Of a stretch of 64,000 bases of DNA, positions 16,589 to 26,571 are shown one piece after another (the stretch's first letter is position 1; each line of letters starts with the position of its first letter). The notes beneath the pieces are model-generated. The model saw only the letters and a list, made by a program, of their open reading frames with translations. It ran no database searches and had not been told where the DNA came from. Source of the stretch: Oscillospiraceae bacterium (GTDB taxonomy: Bacteria > Bacillota > Clostridia > Oscillospirales > Ruminococcaceae); contig JAFYQD010000003.1 in the NCBI GenBank assembly GCA_017547245.1, forward strand, positions 124,001 through 188,000, in the 5' to 3' direction. Both the position numbers and the translations under genes were made by a program.

Positions 16589-19219
16589 TTACTTCATTTC
16601 CTTGATGGCAGCCTGAGCAGCAGCCAGACGAGCGATGGGTACACGGAAGGGAGAGCAGGATACGTAATCCAGGCCGATCTTGTGGCAGAATTCAACGGAA
16701 ACAGGGTCGCCGCCATGTTCGCCGCAGATACCGCAGTGCATTTCGGGACGAACCTTCTTGCCCAGGGTTACAGCCATTTCCATCAGCTTGCCAACGCCGG
16801 TCTGGTCCAGCTTGGCAAAGGGATCGTTTTCGTAGATCTTGCAATCGTAGTAAGCGTTCAGGAACTTACCGGCGTCGTCACGGGAGAAACCGAAGGTCAT
16901 CTGGGTCAGGTCGTTGGTACCGAAGCAGAAGAATTCAGCTTCCTTAGCAATTTCGTCGGCGGTCAGGCAGGCACGAGGAATTTCCATCATGGTGCCAACT
17001 TCGTACTTCAGGTCGGCGCCGGCAGCAGCGATTTCAGCATCGGCAGTTGCAACAACAACGTCCTTAACGTACTTCATTTCCTTAACTTCACCGGTCAGGG
17101 GGATCATGATTTCGGGAACCATATCCCAATCGGGATGAGCCTTCTTAACGTTGATGGCAGCGCGGATAACAGCCTGAGTCTGCATCTTGGCAATTTCAGG
17201 ATAGGTTACGGCCAGACGGCAGCCACGGTGGCCCATCATGGGGTTGAATTCATGCAGGCCGGTGATGATGTTCTTAATATCAGCAACAGTCTTGCCCTGA
17301 GCAGCGGCCAGAGCTTCGATGTCAGCCTCTTCGGTGGGAACGAATTCATGCAGAGGAGGATCCAGGAAGCGGATGGTTACGGGGCAGCCTTCCAGAGCTT
17401 CGTACAGCTTTTCAAAGTCGCCCTGCTGGTAAGGCAGAATCTTGTCCAGAGCAGCTTCACGTTCTTCAACGGTGTCGGCGCAGATCATTTCGCGGAAAGC
17501 AGCGATACGGTCAGCTTCGAAGAACATGTGCTCGGTACGGCAGAGGCCGATGCCTTCAGCACCCAGTTCGCGAGCCTTCTTGGCGTCGGCGGGGGTGTCG
17601 GCGTTGGTGCGTACCTTCAGGGTGCGGTACTGGTCGGCCCAAGCCATGATGCGGCCGAATTCGCCGGCGATTTCAGCATCAACGGTGGGGATGATGCCTT
17701 CGTAGATGTTACCGGTGGAACCATCGATGGAGATGTAGTCGCCTTCGTGGAATACCTTGCCGGCCAGAGTGAACTGCTTGTTTTCTTCATCCATGATGAT
17801 GTCGCCGCAGCCGGATACGCAGCAGGTACCCATACCACGGGCAACAACGGCAGCGTGAGAGGTCATGCCGCCGCGAACGGTCAGAATGCCCTGAGAGGCC
17901 TTCATGCCGGTGATGTCTTCGGGAGAGGTTTCCAGACGAACCAGGATAACCTTTTCGCCGCGGGCGTTCCATTCGTCAGCGTCTTCAGCAGTGAAAACAG
18001 CCTTGCCGCAGGCAGCGCCGGGAGAAGCACCCAGGCCCTTGCCCAGAGGAGTGGCAGCCTTCAGAGCCTTGGCGTCAAACTGGGGATGCAGCAGGGTATC
18101 CAGAGTTCTGGGTTCAACCATTGCTACAGCCTGCTTTTCGTCGATCATGCCTTCGTCAACCAGGTCGCAGGCAATCTTCAGAGCAGCCTTGGCGGTACGC
18201 TTGCCGTTACGGGTCTGCAGCATGAACAGCTTGCCGTTTTCAACGGTGAATTCCATATCCTGCATGTCACGGTAGTGATCTTCCAGGATGCCGCAAACCT
18301 TTACAAACTGAGCAAAGGCTTCGGGGAACTTGCTTTCCATTTCAGCAATGGGCATGGGGGTACGAACGCCGGCTACAACGTCTTCGCCCTGAGCATTGGT
18401 CAGGAATTCGCCGAACAGCTTCTTTTCGCCGGTAGCGGGGTTACGGGTAAAAGCAACACCGGTGCCGCAGTCGTCGCCCATGTTGCCGAAGGCCATGGCC
18501 TGTACGTTAACGGCAGTGCCCCAGGAGTAGGGAATGTCGTTGTCGCGGCGGTATACGTTGGCGCGGGGGTTGTCCCAGCTGCGGAATACGGCCTTGATGG
18601 CGCCCATCAGCTGTTCCTTGGGATCGGTGGGGAAGTCGGAACCGATCTTGGACTTGTATTCGGCCTTGAACTGGTTGGCCAGTTCCTTCAGGTCGTCAGC
18701 GGTCAGTTCTACGTCCAGCTTAACGCCCTTTTCTTCCTTCATCTTGTCGATCAGTTCTTCAAAGTACTTCTTGCCGACTTCCATAACAACGTCGGAGTAC
18801 ATCTGGATAAAACGACGGTAGCAGTCGTAAGCCCAACGGGGGTTGCCGCTCTTGGCAGCCAGAACTTCAACTACTTCTTCGTTCAGACCGAGGTTCAGGA
18901 TGGTGTCCATCATGCCGGGCATGGAGGCACGGGCGCCGGAACGAACGGAAACCAGCAGGGGGTTTTCCTTATCGCCGAACTTCTTGCCGGTGATGCCTTC
19001 CATCTTGTCGATGTGTTCCATGATCTGTGCCTGGATATCATCGTTAATGCGACGGCCGTCCTCATAGTACTGGGTGCAGGCTTCGGTGGATACGGTGAAA
19101 CCCTGGGGAACGGGCAGACCGATCTTGGTCATTTCAGCCAGGTTGGCACCCTTGCCGCCGAGGAGTTCACGCATGCTGGCGTCACCCTCAGAGAACAAAT
19201 AGACAAACTTTTTGCTCAT
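16589..19219 (-). CDS. ppdK: Pyruvate, phosphate dikinase
   Basis: The 876-residue product matches the usual length of about 875. It interconverts PEP, AMP and PPi with pyruvate, ATP and phosphate, giving a PPi-linked step of glycolysis or gluconeogenesis. The ATG at 19219 (MSKKFVYLF) has a GGAGG site 10 bases upstream; the longer open frame is unsupported. The N-terminal ATP-grasp region starts with GGKGANLAEM. The phosphohistidine loop GGMTSHAAVVARGMG is central. The C-terminal PEP/pyruvate barrel ends with the catalytic Cys in CGICGEHGGDP. It is monocistronic, with its own promoter and terminator. Confidence 0.97.
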   Translation of the reverse strand: MSKKFVYLFSEGDASMRELLGGKGANLAEMTKIGLPVPQGFTVSTEACTQYYEDGRRINDDIQAQIMEHIDKMEGITGKKFGDKENPLLVSVRSGARASMPGMMDTILNLGLNEEVVEVLAAKSGNPRWAYDCYRRFIQMYSDVVMEVGKKYFEELIDKMKEEKGVKLDVELTADDLKELANQFKAEYKSKIGSDFPTDPKEQLMGAIKAVFRSWDNPRANVYRRDNDIPYSWGTAVNVQAMAFGNMGDDCGTGVAFTRNPATGEKKLFGEFLTNAQGEDVVAGVRTPMPIAEMESKFPEAFAQFVKVCGILEDHYRDMQDMEFTVENGKLFMLQTRNGKRTAKAALKIACDLVDEGMIDEKQAVAMVEPRTLDTLLHPQFDAKALKAATPLGKGLGASPGAACGKAVFTAEDADEWNARGEKVILVRLETSPEDITGMKASQGILTVRGGMTSHAAVVARGMGTCCVSGCGDIIMDEENKQFTLAGKVFHEGDYISIDGSTGNIYEGIIPTVDAEIAGEFGRIMAWADQYRTLKVRTNADTPADAKKARELGAEGIGLCRTEHMFFEADRIAAFREMICADTVEEREAALDKILPYQQGDFEKLYEALEGCPVTIRFLDPPLHEFVPTEEADIEALAAAQGKTVADIKNIITGLHEFNPMMGHRGCRLAVTYPEIAKMQTQAVIRAAINVKKAHPDWDMVPEIMIPLTGEVKEMKYVKDVVVATADAEIAAAGADLKYEVGTMMEIPRACLTADEIAKEAEFFCFGTNDLTQMTFGFSRDDAGKFLNAYYDCKIYENDPFAKLDQTGVGKLMEMAVTLGKKVRPEMHCGICGEHGGDPVSVEFCHKIGLDYVSCSPFRVPIARLAAAQAAIKEMK

Positions 19220-19318
19220 TGGTTTTCTTCCTCCTGTAATTTGAAAATATAGATCCATTCTCGGGCCGGCAGAGGCTGCGAAATGGCAGACTGCGGCCAG
19301 GAATAATTGACCGAATAA

Positions 19319-19324
19319 ATTATA
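19319..19324 (-). promoter_or_regulatory. Extended -10 promoter element of ppdK
   Basis: On the minus strand, TGCTATAAT (extended -10) lies about 95 bases upstream of the start codon. No good -35 is present. Confidence 0.5.
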
Positions 19325-19421
19325 GCAGAAACAAGTTTCGCTTACCATATGTAAATATGCATAGTTTACGAAAGAATTTTGCCCCGTTTTCCAAAAACTA
19401 TCCAATTCGAGCCTGAATCAC

Positions 19422-19450
19422 TTGAAAATGGATGAAAAAATTGCAATAAT
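19422..19450 (+). promoter_or_regulatory. Candidate promoter of glmU
   Basis: TTGAAA, 17 bases, AATAAT, ending about 38 bases before the glmU ATG. Confidence 0.5.
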
Positions 19451-19488
19451 AAGCATAGAATATTTAAGGGCGAAAGGAGTTGGGTATA

Positions 19489-20874
19489 ATGGTACAAAGC
19501 TGTGCGTTGATACTTGCCGCAGGCGATGGAAAACGTATGAAAAGCAAGCATCCCAAGGTGCTGTGTCAGGTTTTGTTCCGTCCCATGATCTCTTGGGTCA
19601 CCGACGCCTGCAGCCAGGCCGGCATACAGGATATCTGTGCCGTGCTGGGTTCCGGTGCCGACCAGGTGCGCCCCGTACTGCCCGAAAACTGCAAAATTGC
19701 CCTGCAGCATGAACGGTTAGGCACCGGTCATGCCGTTATGTGCGCCCGCGAATTTTTGGAAGAGCACCGCGGCGGGGATATTCTTATCCTTTGCGGCGAC
19801 GCTCCCTTTGTATCTTCCCGCCTGATCGAGGATTCTTACCAATACCATTGCGGCAAGAAAAACGGTGTTACCGTAATCAGCGCCATGGTGGAGCAGCCTT
19901 TCGGCTACGGCCGCATTCTGCGTGCCGCCGACGGCAGTCTGGAAGCCATTGTGGAACAGCGTGACGCCACCGAAGAACAGAAGAATATTCGGGAAATCAA
20001 CTCCGGCGCATACTGGTTTGCGGTGGACGCCTTGTTGGATTCTCTGGAAAAAATCGGCTGCAGCAACAGCCAGGGGGAATACTACCTGACCGATGCTGTG
20101 GCCGCTGTGCGTCTGGCCGGAAAACGGGCCGACGCCTTTGCTGCCCAAGATGCCGATGCCGCCCTTGGCGCCAACGACCGCAGGGGTCTGCAGAAGCTGA
20201 ATGAAATTGCACGCCGCCGGGTGCTGGACCGCCTGATGGATGAAGGTGTGGACATTCCCTGCGAGGATGGCATTCTGGTGGATGAACGGGCTGTGGTAGG
20301 CCGGGATACCTGCCTGATGCCCGGCACCATTATCCGCGGTGCTTCGGTTGTGGGGGAAGATTGCGTGATCGGTCCCGGCAGCCTGATTGAAAACAGCACT
20401 GTGGGCAACGGCTGTGTGGTTGACAACACCGAAATTCTTTCTTCGGTTCTGGAAGATGAAGTAAAGATTGGACCCTATTGCCGCGTACGCCCCGGCAGTA
20501 AGCTGTGCCGCAAGGTAAAAATCGGCAACTTTGTGGAAGTGAAAAACGCTGTGTTGGGTGAAGGCACCAAGTCGGCTCACCTTACTTATATAGGCGATGC
20601 CGATGTGGGCGCCAATGTAAACTTTGGCTGCGGCGTTGTGGTGGTAAACTATGACGGCTGGCAGAAGCACCGCACCACCGTGGGTGACAATGTATTCCTT
20701 GGCTGCAACACCAACCTTGTGGCACCGGTAAAGGTGGGGGATAACTCCTACACCGCCGCCGGCAGCACCGTTACCAAGGATGTTCCTCCCGATTCGCTGG
20801 TGATTGCCCGCGCACCCGAAGTGGTAAAGGAAGGACGCATCAAGCAGATGCAGGAAAAGTTCAAAAAGAAGTAA
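19489..20874 (+). CDS. glmU: Bifunctional GlmU: GlcN-1-P acetyltransferase / GlcNAc-1-P uridylyltransferase
   Basis: The enzyme makes UDP-GlcNAc for peptidoglycan and other glycans. The N-terminal pyrophosphorylase domain has the L-A-AG-GKRM loop (ILAAGDGKRMKS), ILCGDAPF and the EINSGAYWF stretch. The C-terminal left-handed beta-helix shows hexapeptide repeats (for example VGEDCVIGPGSLIENS) and the acetyltransferase region GANVNFGCGVVVVNYDG. The frame can open at a TTG nine bases earlier, but that TTG touches the AGGAG site, so the ATG at 19489 (461 residues) is preferred. prs follows 87 bases on. The glmS gene for the upstream step is also in this window, with its own ribozyme. Confidence 0.96.
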   Translation: MVQSCALILAAGDGKRMKSKHPKVLCQVLFRPMISWVTDACSQAGIQDICAVLGSGADQVRPVLPENCKIALQHERLGTGHAVMCAREFLEEHRGGDILILCGDAPFVSSRLIEDSYQYHCGKKNGVTVISAMVEQPFGYGRILRAADGSLEAIVEQRDATEEQKNIREINSGAYWFAVDALLDSLEKIGCSNSQGEYYLTDAVAAVRLAGKRADAFAAQDADAALGANDRRGLQKLNEIARRRVLDRLMDEGVDIPCEDGILVDERAVVGRDTCLMPGTIIRGASVVGEDCVIGPGSLIENSTVGNGCVVDNTEILSSVLEDEVKIGPYCRVRPGSKLCRKVKIGNFVEVKNAVLGEGTKSAHLTYIGDADVGANVNFGCGVVVVNYDGWQKHRTTVGDNVFLGCNTNLVAPVKVGDNSYTAAGSTVTKDVPPDSLVIARAPEVVKEGRIKQMQEKFKKK

Positions 20875-20961
20875 TGGCACTATTCCACGGAGGGACCGTG
20901 GCTTTATAGAACGCAATCTCCGGAAAACCGGAAAAATTCAGGAAGGGATGTTGAATTTCTT

Positions 20962-21921
20962 ATGAATCTGCACGGAAAGGATATTAAAATCTTTTCGGCC
21001 AATGCAAACCCCGACTTGGCACAGTCCATCGCCAAATGCCTGGGTCTGCCTCTGGGCAAAAGCTCGGTAAAGACCTTCTCCGATGGTGAAATCTCTGTTT
21101 CCATCGAAGAATCTGTACGTGGCTCTGATGTTTTTGTGATTCAGTCTACCTGCCAGCCCGTTAACGATCATCTGATGGAAATGCTCATCATGATCGACGC
21201 CTTCAAGCGTGCTTCGGCCGGCCGCATCACTGCTGTAATGCCCTATTACGGCTATGCCCGCCAGGACCGCAAGGCCAAGGCCCGTGACCCCATTTCTGCC
21301 AAGCTGGTTGCCGATATGGTAGCCGTTGCCGGCGCCGACCGTGTACTGACCATGGACCTGCATGCAGCACAGATTCAGGGCTTTTTCAATGTTCCTGTTG
21401 ACCATCTGCTGGGCGGCCCCATCCTGACTCCTTACTTTATCGAAAAGTTTAAGGATTGTCCCGATGATGTTGTTGTGGTATCTCCCGACCTGGGTTCGGT
21501 TACCCGTGTACGTAAGTTTGCCGAACGCCTGAACGCCCCCATCGCCATCATCGACAAGCGTCGTCCCAAGGCCAATGTTTCCGAAGTTATGAACATCATC
21601 GGTGATGCCAAGGGCAAGAAGGTTATCATCGTTGACGATATGATCGACACCGCCGGCACTCTGGTAAATGCAGCCAAGGCCATGATCGAAAAGGGCGGCG
21701 CCAAGGAAGTTTATGCCTGTGCCACCCACGGTGTTCTGTCCGGCCCTGCCATCGACCGCATTGCTGACAGCCCCATCAAGGAACTGGTCATTCTGGATAC
21801 CATTCCTTATCCCGAAGGCGGCGAACGTGCCCGCATCAAGCAGCTGTCTGTTGCCCCCGTATTTGCTGAAGCCATCGGCCGCATTTACGAAGACAAGCCT
21901 GTATCCCCCCTGTTTGTATAA
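20962..21921 (+). CDS. prs: Ribose-phosphate pyrophosphokinase
   Basis: The 319-residue product matches the bacterial class I PRPP synthetase, which makes PRPP for nucleotides, His, Trp and NAD. Visible motifs are the FSDGE substrate loop, [10 protein letters not shown] flexible loop, [12 protein letters not shown], and the PRPP-binding signature [11 protein letters not shown]. The glmU-prs order is conserved in Bacilli and Clostridia, and pth and mfd follow here as they do in many Firmicutes. The nearest Shine-Dalgarno-like run (GGAAGGG) is about 15 bases from the ATG, and a five-codon frame (20948-20965) ends on the prs start as ATGA. This is probably chance. Confidence 0.96.
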   Translation: MNLHGKDIKIFSANANPDLAQSIAKCLGLPLGKSSVKTFSDGEISVSIEESVRGSDVFVIQSTCQPVNDHLMEMLIMIDAFKRASAGRITAVMPYYGYARQDRKAKARDPISAKLVADMVAVAGADRVLTMDLHAAQIQGFFNVPVDHLLGGPILTPYFIEKFKDCPDDVVVVSPDLGSVTRVRKFAERLNAPIAIIDKRRPKANVSEVMNIIGDAKGKKVIIVDDMIDTAGTLVNAAKAMIEKGGAKEVYACATHGVLSGPAIDRIADSPIKELVILDTIPYPEGGERARIKQLSVAPVFAEAIGRIYEDKPVSPLFV

Positions 21922-21953
21922 ACATCCGTATAACCTGATACATACTGAAATGA

Positions 21954-21983
21954 CCCGGTCTGTTTTATGCAGACCGGGCTTTC
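21954..21983 (+). terminator. Intrinsic terminator after prs
   Basis: A 9-bp stem CCCGGTCTG/CAGACCGGG with a 7-base loop is followed by CTTTCGT. The T-run is weak, so readthrough into pth is possible. Confidence 0.65.
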
Positions 21984-22019
21984 GTGCTAACTGAAAAGAT
22001 ATTTTTTGGAGGATCGCCC

Positions 22020-22712
22020 ATGTTTGGAAGAAGCCGTAAAAAACAGCCTGAAGTGATGTCCCTGCCGGTGCATGGTCCGGTGGAATATCTGGTGGTGGGT
22101 CTTGGCAACCCCGGAGCAAAATATGACGGCACCCGCCACAACGTGGGCTTTGCCGCCCTGGATGCGCTGGCACAAAGTGCCGGCTGCCGGGTGGATAAGC
22201 TGAAGTTTAAGTCGCTGTGCGGCGACTGCATGATCGAAGGCAAACGGGTTATGCTGATGAAGCCTTCCACCTTTATGAACCTTTCGGGGCAGGCCGTTAC
22301 CGAGGCGGTGTCTTTTTACAAAATCCCCATGAACCAGGTCATTGTTATTTCGGACGATGTGACTCTGGAACCCGGCCGCATGCGCATCCGTGCCAAGGGC
22401 AGCGATGGCGGCCACAACGGCCTTAAAAACATCATCTACCTCAGCGGCAGAGATGATTTCCCCCGCATCCGTCTGGGCGTGGGCGCAAAGCCCCATCCCG
22501 ACTATGACCTGGCCGACTGGGTGCTGGGCAAGTTTGGTGCCGAAGATCAGAAAAAGCTGAAAACTGTTTTTGACAACATCCCCGATGCCGTCGGGCTTAT
22601 TATAAAAGGAAAGACCCAGGATGCCATGAACCGCTATAACAAGGGCCCCGAAAAGCCCAAGCCTGCCCCCAAGGCAGAAACCAAACCTGCCGAGGCATCC
22701 GAAGAAAAGTAA
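22020..22712 (+). CDS. pth: Peptidyl-tRNA hydrolase
   Basis: The enzyme cleaves peptidyl-tRNA released from stalled ribosomes. Family marks are GLGNPGAKYDGTRHNVGF with the catalytic His, PSTFMNLSG, the catalytic Asp in ISDDV and GSDGGHNGLKNI. The ATG at 22020 has GGAGGA 6 bases upstream; an earlier GTG in frame lacks one. At 230 residues it is longer than usual: about 20 extra N-terminal residues (MFGRSRKKQPEV) and a Lys/Pro/Ala/Glu-rich tail after about 205, both probably disordered. mfd follows after 38 bases and is likely cotranscribed. Confidence 0.95.
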   Translation: MFGRSRKKQPEVMSLPVHGPVEYLVVGLGNPGAKYDGTRHNVGFAALDALAQSAGCRVDKLKFKSLCGDCMIEGKRVMLMKPSTFMNLSGQAVTEAVSFYKIPMNQVIVISDDVTLEPGRMRIRAKGSDGGHNGLKNIIYLSGRDDFPRIRLGVGAKPHPDYDLADWVLGKFGAEDQKKLKTVFDNIPDAVGLIIKGKTQDAMNRYNKGPEKPKPAPKAETKPAEASEEK

Positions 22713-22750
22713 CCCCGTGACCCCATGACAGGAAAGGAGGGGAGAGCCCT

Positions 22751-25700
22751 GTGCTGAACATACAGAAAGTGCTGAACGGCCTTGGCAGCTGGAAGCAGAT
22801 AACCAAAGCTGTGGAAAAACAGAAAGGCCCGGTGCTGGCGGTGGGGCTTTCCCGTATCCACAAAGCACAGTTTTTGCATGGCTTGACGGCCGGAGGGCGT
22901 GGTGCTCTGGTCATCACCCAGGATGACCCTTCGGCGGTGCGCCTGTGCGAGGACATCAATGCCTTTTATGGCGAAGAAACAGCCCTGCACTATCCTTCCC
23001 GAGACTTTTTGTTCCGCCCGGTGGAGGGCGTTTCCCACGAATATGAACACGCACGGTTGGGCGTGCTGGCCCGTCTGTTGGACGGCAGCTGCAAAATTGT
23101 GGTGGCCGGTTGTGAAGCGGCTTTTCAGCATACCATTCCTCCTCAGGTGCTGCAAAGCCGTCGTGTTGTGCTGCGCCCCGGCCAAACCTGCAGCACCGAA
23201 TGGCTTTGCCGAACCCTGCTGGCGGCCGGCTACAGCCGCTGCGACCAGGTGGAAGGCAAATGCCAGTTTTCGCTGCGCGGCGGCATTCTGGACTTTTTTG
23301 CCCCCGAAAGCGAATATCCCTGCCGTGTGGAACTGTGGGGAGACGAAATTGACACCATCTCCACCTTCCGTGTGGATACCCAACGGCGTGAAGATACCCT
23401 CAAGCAGGTGACCATATCCCCTGCCCGTGAGGTGCTGTTTCCGGCAGTCACCGCCGAAGAAATTGCCCATCTGCTGGAAGAAAAGGCCGACGGCCTGACC
23501 GGAAAGCTGCAGCAGAAGGCAAAGCAGAAGCTGCTGGACGATGCACAGCGCCTGCGTGACGGATTGGAACCGGTGTGCTTTGACCGCTATCTGCCGCTGG
23601 CTTATGACAAACCTGCGGTGCTGACCGATTATATCGGCGACCGTCTGCTGTGCTGCGATGATGCCATGGCGGTGCGTGATGTGCTGCGCCAGCTGGATTG
23701 GCAGCAGAATGAAGATATTTCAGCCCTGTTGGAAGAAGGCTTGCTTTATCCCAACTGCGGCAGCTTTTATGAAAACTTTGACCGCTTTGTGCGGGAATGT
23801 GAAAAACACAGCGCCTTTTTGATGGACAGCTTTGCCCGTTCCTACAGCGACATGAAGCTTTCGGAACTGGTGGATGTAACCGCTACCCAGCTTTCTTTGT
23901 GGGGCGGCGATATGGACCTTTTAAAGGAAGACCTGAACCATTACCTGCAGACAGGCTATCGTGTGGCGGTGCTTGCCGGCACCGACAAGGGTGCCGAGGT
24001 GCTCACCCGTGACCTGCTGGAAGATGGCATGCCTGTGCTGAGGGGAGAAGACCCCGACCTGATGGAAAAGGGAAGGGTGTTGATTGCTTCGGGCGGTTTG
24101 CCGGCGGGTCTGGAATACCCTGCCGAAGGCATTGCCATCATCAGCAGCGGCCGCCAGACTGGCCCCAAAAAGAAGACCCGGTCGGTGCGCAAGGGCATCA
24201 AGGGTGATAAACTGCGCTCGATTGCCGACCTTACCCCCGGTGACTATGTGGTACATATCTCCCACGGCATCGGCATTTTTGGCGGCATTGTCAAAAAAGA
24301 AGTGCAGGGTGTGGTCAAGGATTATATCCAGATCAAATATGGCGCAGGCGATATGCTGTTTGTGCCTGTTACCCAGCTGGACCTGGTGACCAAATATGTG
24401 GGCGGCCGGGAAGAGGGCAGCATAAAGCTGAACCGACTGAATTCGGTGGAATGGCACAAGACCCGCCAGAGGGTAAAACAGGCCGTTTCGGACATGGCCG
24501 AAGAACTGATCCAGCTGTATGCCAAGCGTCAGCAGGCCAAGGGTCATGCCTTCAGCCCCGACGACGACTGGCAGCGTGATTTTGAAGAACGCTTTGAATA
24601 TCTTGAAACCGATGACCAGCTGCGCTGCATCCGTGAGATAAAGCAGGACATGATGAGCGAATCGCCCATGGACCGCCTGCTGTGCGGCGACGTGGGCTTT
24701 GGCAAAACCGAGGTTGCCCTGCGCGCAGCCTTTAAGTGTGTGCTGGAGGGCAAACAGTGTGCTGTGCTGGTGCCCACCACCATTCTGGCGTGGCAGCACT
24801 TCCAGACCTTTCAGCGGCGCATGGAAGGTTACCCCATCAACATCGAACTGATGAACCGCTTCCGCACCCCAAAACAGCAGGCCGAAACGCTGCGTGGTTT
24901 GAAGGCCGGCACTGTGGATTTGGTGGTTGGTACCCACCGCCTGCTGCAAAAGGATATTGAGTTCAAAGATCTGGGCCTTTGCATCATTGACGAGGAACAG
25001 CGCTTTGGTGTGGCGCACAAGGAGCGCTTTAAGGAGATGCGCGGCAATGTGGATGTACTGACCCTGTCGGCCACCCCCATTCCCCGCACCCTGAACATGG
25101 CCATGAGCGGCATCCGTGATATGTCCACCATCGAAGAAGCTCCGCAGGACCGACACCCTGTGCAGACCTATGTGCTGGAGCACGATGACCGTGTGATTGC
25201 CGATGCCATCCGCAAGGAGCTGCGCCGCGGCGGACAGGTTTTTTATCTGCACAACCGTGTGGATTCCATACAAACCTGTGCCGCCCATCTGCAGAATGCC
25301 CTGCCCGAAGCACGCATCCGTGTGGCCCACGGCCGCATGGATGAAGACCAGATGTCGGATATCTGGCGGGAACTGCTGGACCATGAAATCGACATTCTGG
25401 TATGCACCACCATCATTGAATCGGGCGTGGATGTGCCCAACTGCAACACCATGATTGTAGAAGACGCCGACCGCATGGGGCTGGCCCAGCTGTATCAGCT
25501 GCGCGGCCGTGTGGGACGCAGTGGCCGCCGTGCCTATGCCTACTTTACCTTCCGCCGCGGCAAGGTGCTGACCGAAATTGCCGAAAAGCGGTTGACCGCC
25601 ATCCGTGAATTCACTTCGTTTGGTTCGGGCTTCCGCATTGCCATGCGTGACCTTGAAATACGCGGTGCAGGCGACATTCTTGGCCGTGCCCAGCACGGAC

Positions 25701-26230
25701 ATATGGAAGCGGTAGGCTATGACCTTTACCTCCGTTTGCTTAGCGAGGCGGTAAACGAACAGCAGGGCAAACCGGTGCAGAAGGCTGCCGAATGTACCGT
25801 TGACCTGCAGATCGCAGCCCACATTCCCGAAAACTATATCAGCAACACTGCCCAGCGCATCGACATCTATAAGAAGATTGCTGCCATTCAAACCCAGGAG
25901 GACAGCTATGACATGATAGACGAACTGATCGACCGCTTTGGCGACCCCCCTGCGGCGGTGCAGGGTCTGGTGGATGTGGCCTTGCTGCGTGGTCAGGCTT
26001 CGGCAATGGGCTTTAACGAAATTACCCAGAAGGGAAGCAACCTGTTGTTCTTCCCCGAACGGCTGGATATGAACATGGTGGCCGCTTTGGCCGAACGGCT
26101 GAAGGGCCGTGTAATGGTAAGCGCCGGAGCCAAACCCTATATCACGGTGCGTATGAACAAGGGACAAAAACCTGTGGACGCCATGCGTGAGGTGCTCAAG
26201 CAATCGGCCGACAGTTCGCCCGAAAATTGA
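22751..26230 (+). CDS. mfd: Transcription-repair coupling factor
   Basis: This 1,159-residue superfamily 2 translocase pushes stalled RNA polymerase off damaged DNA and recruits UvrA. Order: UvrB-like N-terminal region (GVSHEYEHARLG, SLRGGILDFF), RNA-polymerase interaction domain near residues 490-560 (GDYVVHISHGIGIFGG), helicase motifs GDVGFGKTEVA (Walker A), IIDEEQRFG (DEEQ), LSATPIPRTL and QLRGRVGRS, then the C-terminal autoinhibitory domain. The start is GTG with an AAGGAGGGG site 8 bases upstream. It probably shares a message with pth. The promoter of the next operon overlaps its stop codon. Confidence 0.97.
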   Translation: MLNIQKVLNGLGSWKQITKAVEKQKGPVLAVGLSRIHKAQFLHGLTAGGRGALVITQDDPSAVRLCEDINAFYGEETALHYPSRDFLFRPVEGVSHEYEHARLGVLARLLDGSCKIVVAGCEAAFQHTIPPQVLQSRRVVLRPGQTCSTEWLCRTLLAAGYSRCDQVEGKCQFSLRGGILDFFAPESEYPCRVELWGDEIDTISTFRVDTQRREDTLKQVTISPAREVLFPAVTAEEIAHLLEEKADGLTGKLQQKAKQKLLDDAQRLRDGLEPVCFDRYLPLAYDKPAVLTDYIGDRLLCCDDAMAVRDVLRQLDWQQNEDISALLEEGLLYPNCGSFYENFDRFVRECEKHSAFLMDSFARSYSDMKLSELVDVTATQLSLWGGDMDLLKEDLNHYLQTGYRVAVLAGTDKGAEVLTRDLLEDGMPVLRGEDPDLMEKGRVLIASGGLPAGLEYPAEGIAIISSGRQTGPKKKTRSVRKGIKGDKLRSIADLTPGDYVVHISHGIGIFGGIVKKEVQGVVKDYIQIKYGAGDMLFVPVTQLDLVTKYVGGREEGSIKLNRLNSVEWHKTRQRVKQAVSDMAEELIQLYAKRQQAKGHAFSPDDDWQRDFEERFEYLETDDQLRCIREIKQDMMSESPMDRLLCGDVGFGKTEVALRAAFKCVLEGKQCAVLVPTTILAWQHFQTFQRRMEGYPINIELMNRFRTPKQQAETLRGLKAGTVDLVVGTHRLLQKDIEFKDLGLCIIDEEQRFGVAHKERFKEMRGNVDVLTLSATPIPRTLNMAMSGIRDMSTIEEAPQDRHPVQTYVLEHDDRVIADAIRKELRRGGQVFYLHNRVDSIQTCAAHLQNALPEARIRVAHGRMDEDQMSDIWRELLDHEIDILVCTTIIESGVDVPNCNTMIVEDADRMGLAQLYQLRGRVGRSGRRAYAYFTFRRGKVLTEIAEKRLTAIREFTSFGSGFRIAMRDLEIRGAGDILGRAQHGHMEAVGYDLYLRLLSEAVNEQQGKPVQKAAECTVDLQIAAHIPENYISNTAQRIDIYKKIAAIQTQEDSYDMIDELIDRFGDPPAAVQGLVDVALLRGQASAMGFNEITQKGSNLLFFPERLDMNMVAALAERLKGRVMVSAGAKPYITVRMNKGQKPVDAMREVLKQSADSSPEN

Positions 26231-26256
26231 CAGAACACGGCCGAAAATGATATATT
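26227..26256 (+). promoter_or_regulatory. Promoter of the sdpR-like operon, overlapping the mfd stop codon
   Basis: TTGACA, 18 bases, TATATT; the TGA of mfd lies inside the -35 hexamer. Confidence 0.65.
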
Positions 26257-26295
26257 TTTTACAGCAGGCAAAATCTTAAAGAAAGGGGCGATCAG

Positions 26296-26571
26296 ATGAA
26301 ATTTCAGGAAAGCTTCAAGGCTCTTTCCGACCCGACCAGACGTGCCATACTGGATATGCTGAAGGGCGGGGCCATGACGGCCGGCGACATCGCATCCAAA
26401 TTTGATATGACCGCCGCCACCGTTTCGCACCATCTTTCGGTGCTGCGTGAAGCACATTTTATCAGCGACGACCGCCGCGGTAAATATATTTACTACGAAC
26501 TGAACATGACCGTGCTGGACGAGATACTTAGCTGGATCACCGCATTAAGAGGAGGTGGAAAGGATGAGTAA
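26296..26571 (+). CDS. ArsR/SdpR-family winged-helix repressor
   Basis: The 91-residue protein starts FQESFKALSDPTRRAILDMLK and has the recognition region AATVSHHLSVLREAHFISDDRRGKYIYYEL, as in SdpR. It lacks the Cys motifs of metal-sensing ArsR proteins. In Bacillus subtilis, SdpR represses its own operon and is held at the membrane by the immunity protein SdpI once toxin is bound. The next gene here encodes an SdpI-like membrane domain and starts inside this gene (8-base overlap), so the pair is translationally coupled. By analogy it should act as an autorepressor. No sdpABC toxin genes are present nearby. Confidence 0.85.
   Translation: MKFQESFKALSDPTRRAILDMLKGGAMTAGDIASKFDMTAATVSHHLSVLREAHFISDDRRGKYIYYELNMTVLDEILSWITALRGGGKDE

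Noticed and set aside
16439..19252. 937-codon plus-strand frame opposite ppdK
   Set aside because: It is a shadow frame: ppdK on the minus strand has every catalytic motif.
20948..20965. Five-codon leader peptide overlapping the prs start
   Set aside because: The only Shine-Dalgarno-like run touches its start codon, so initiation is unlikely; treated as chance.
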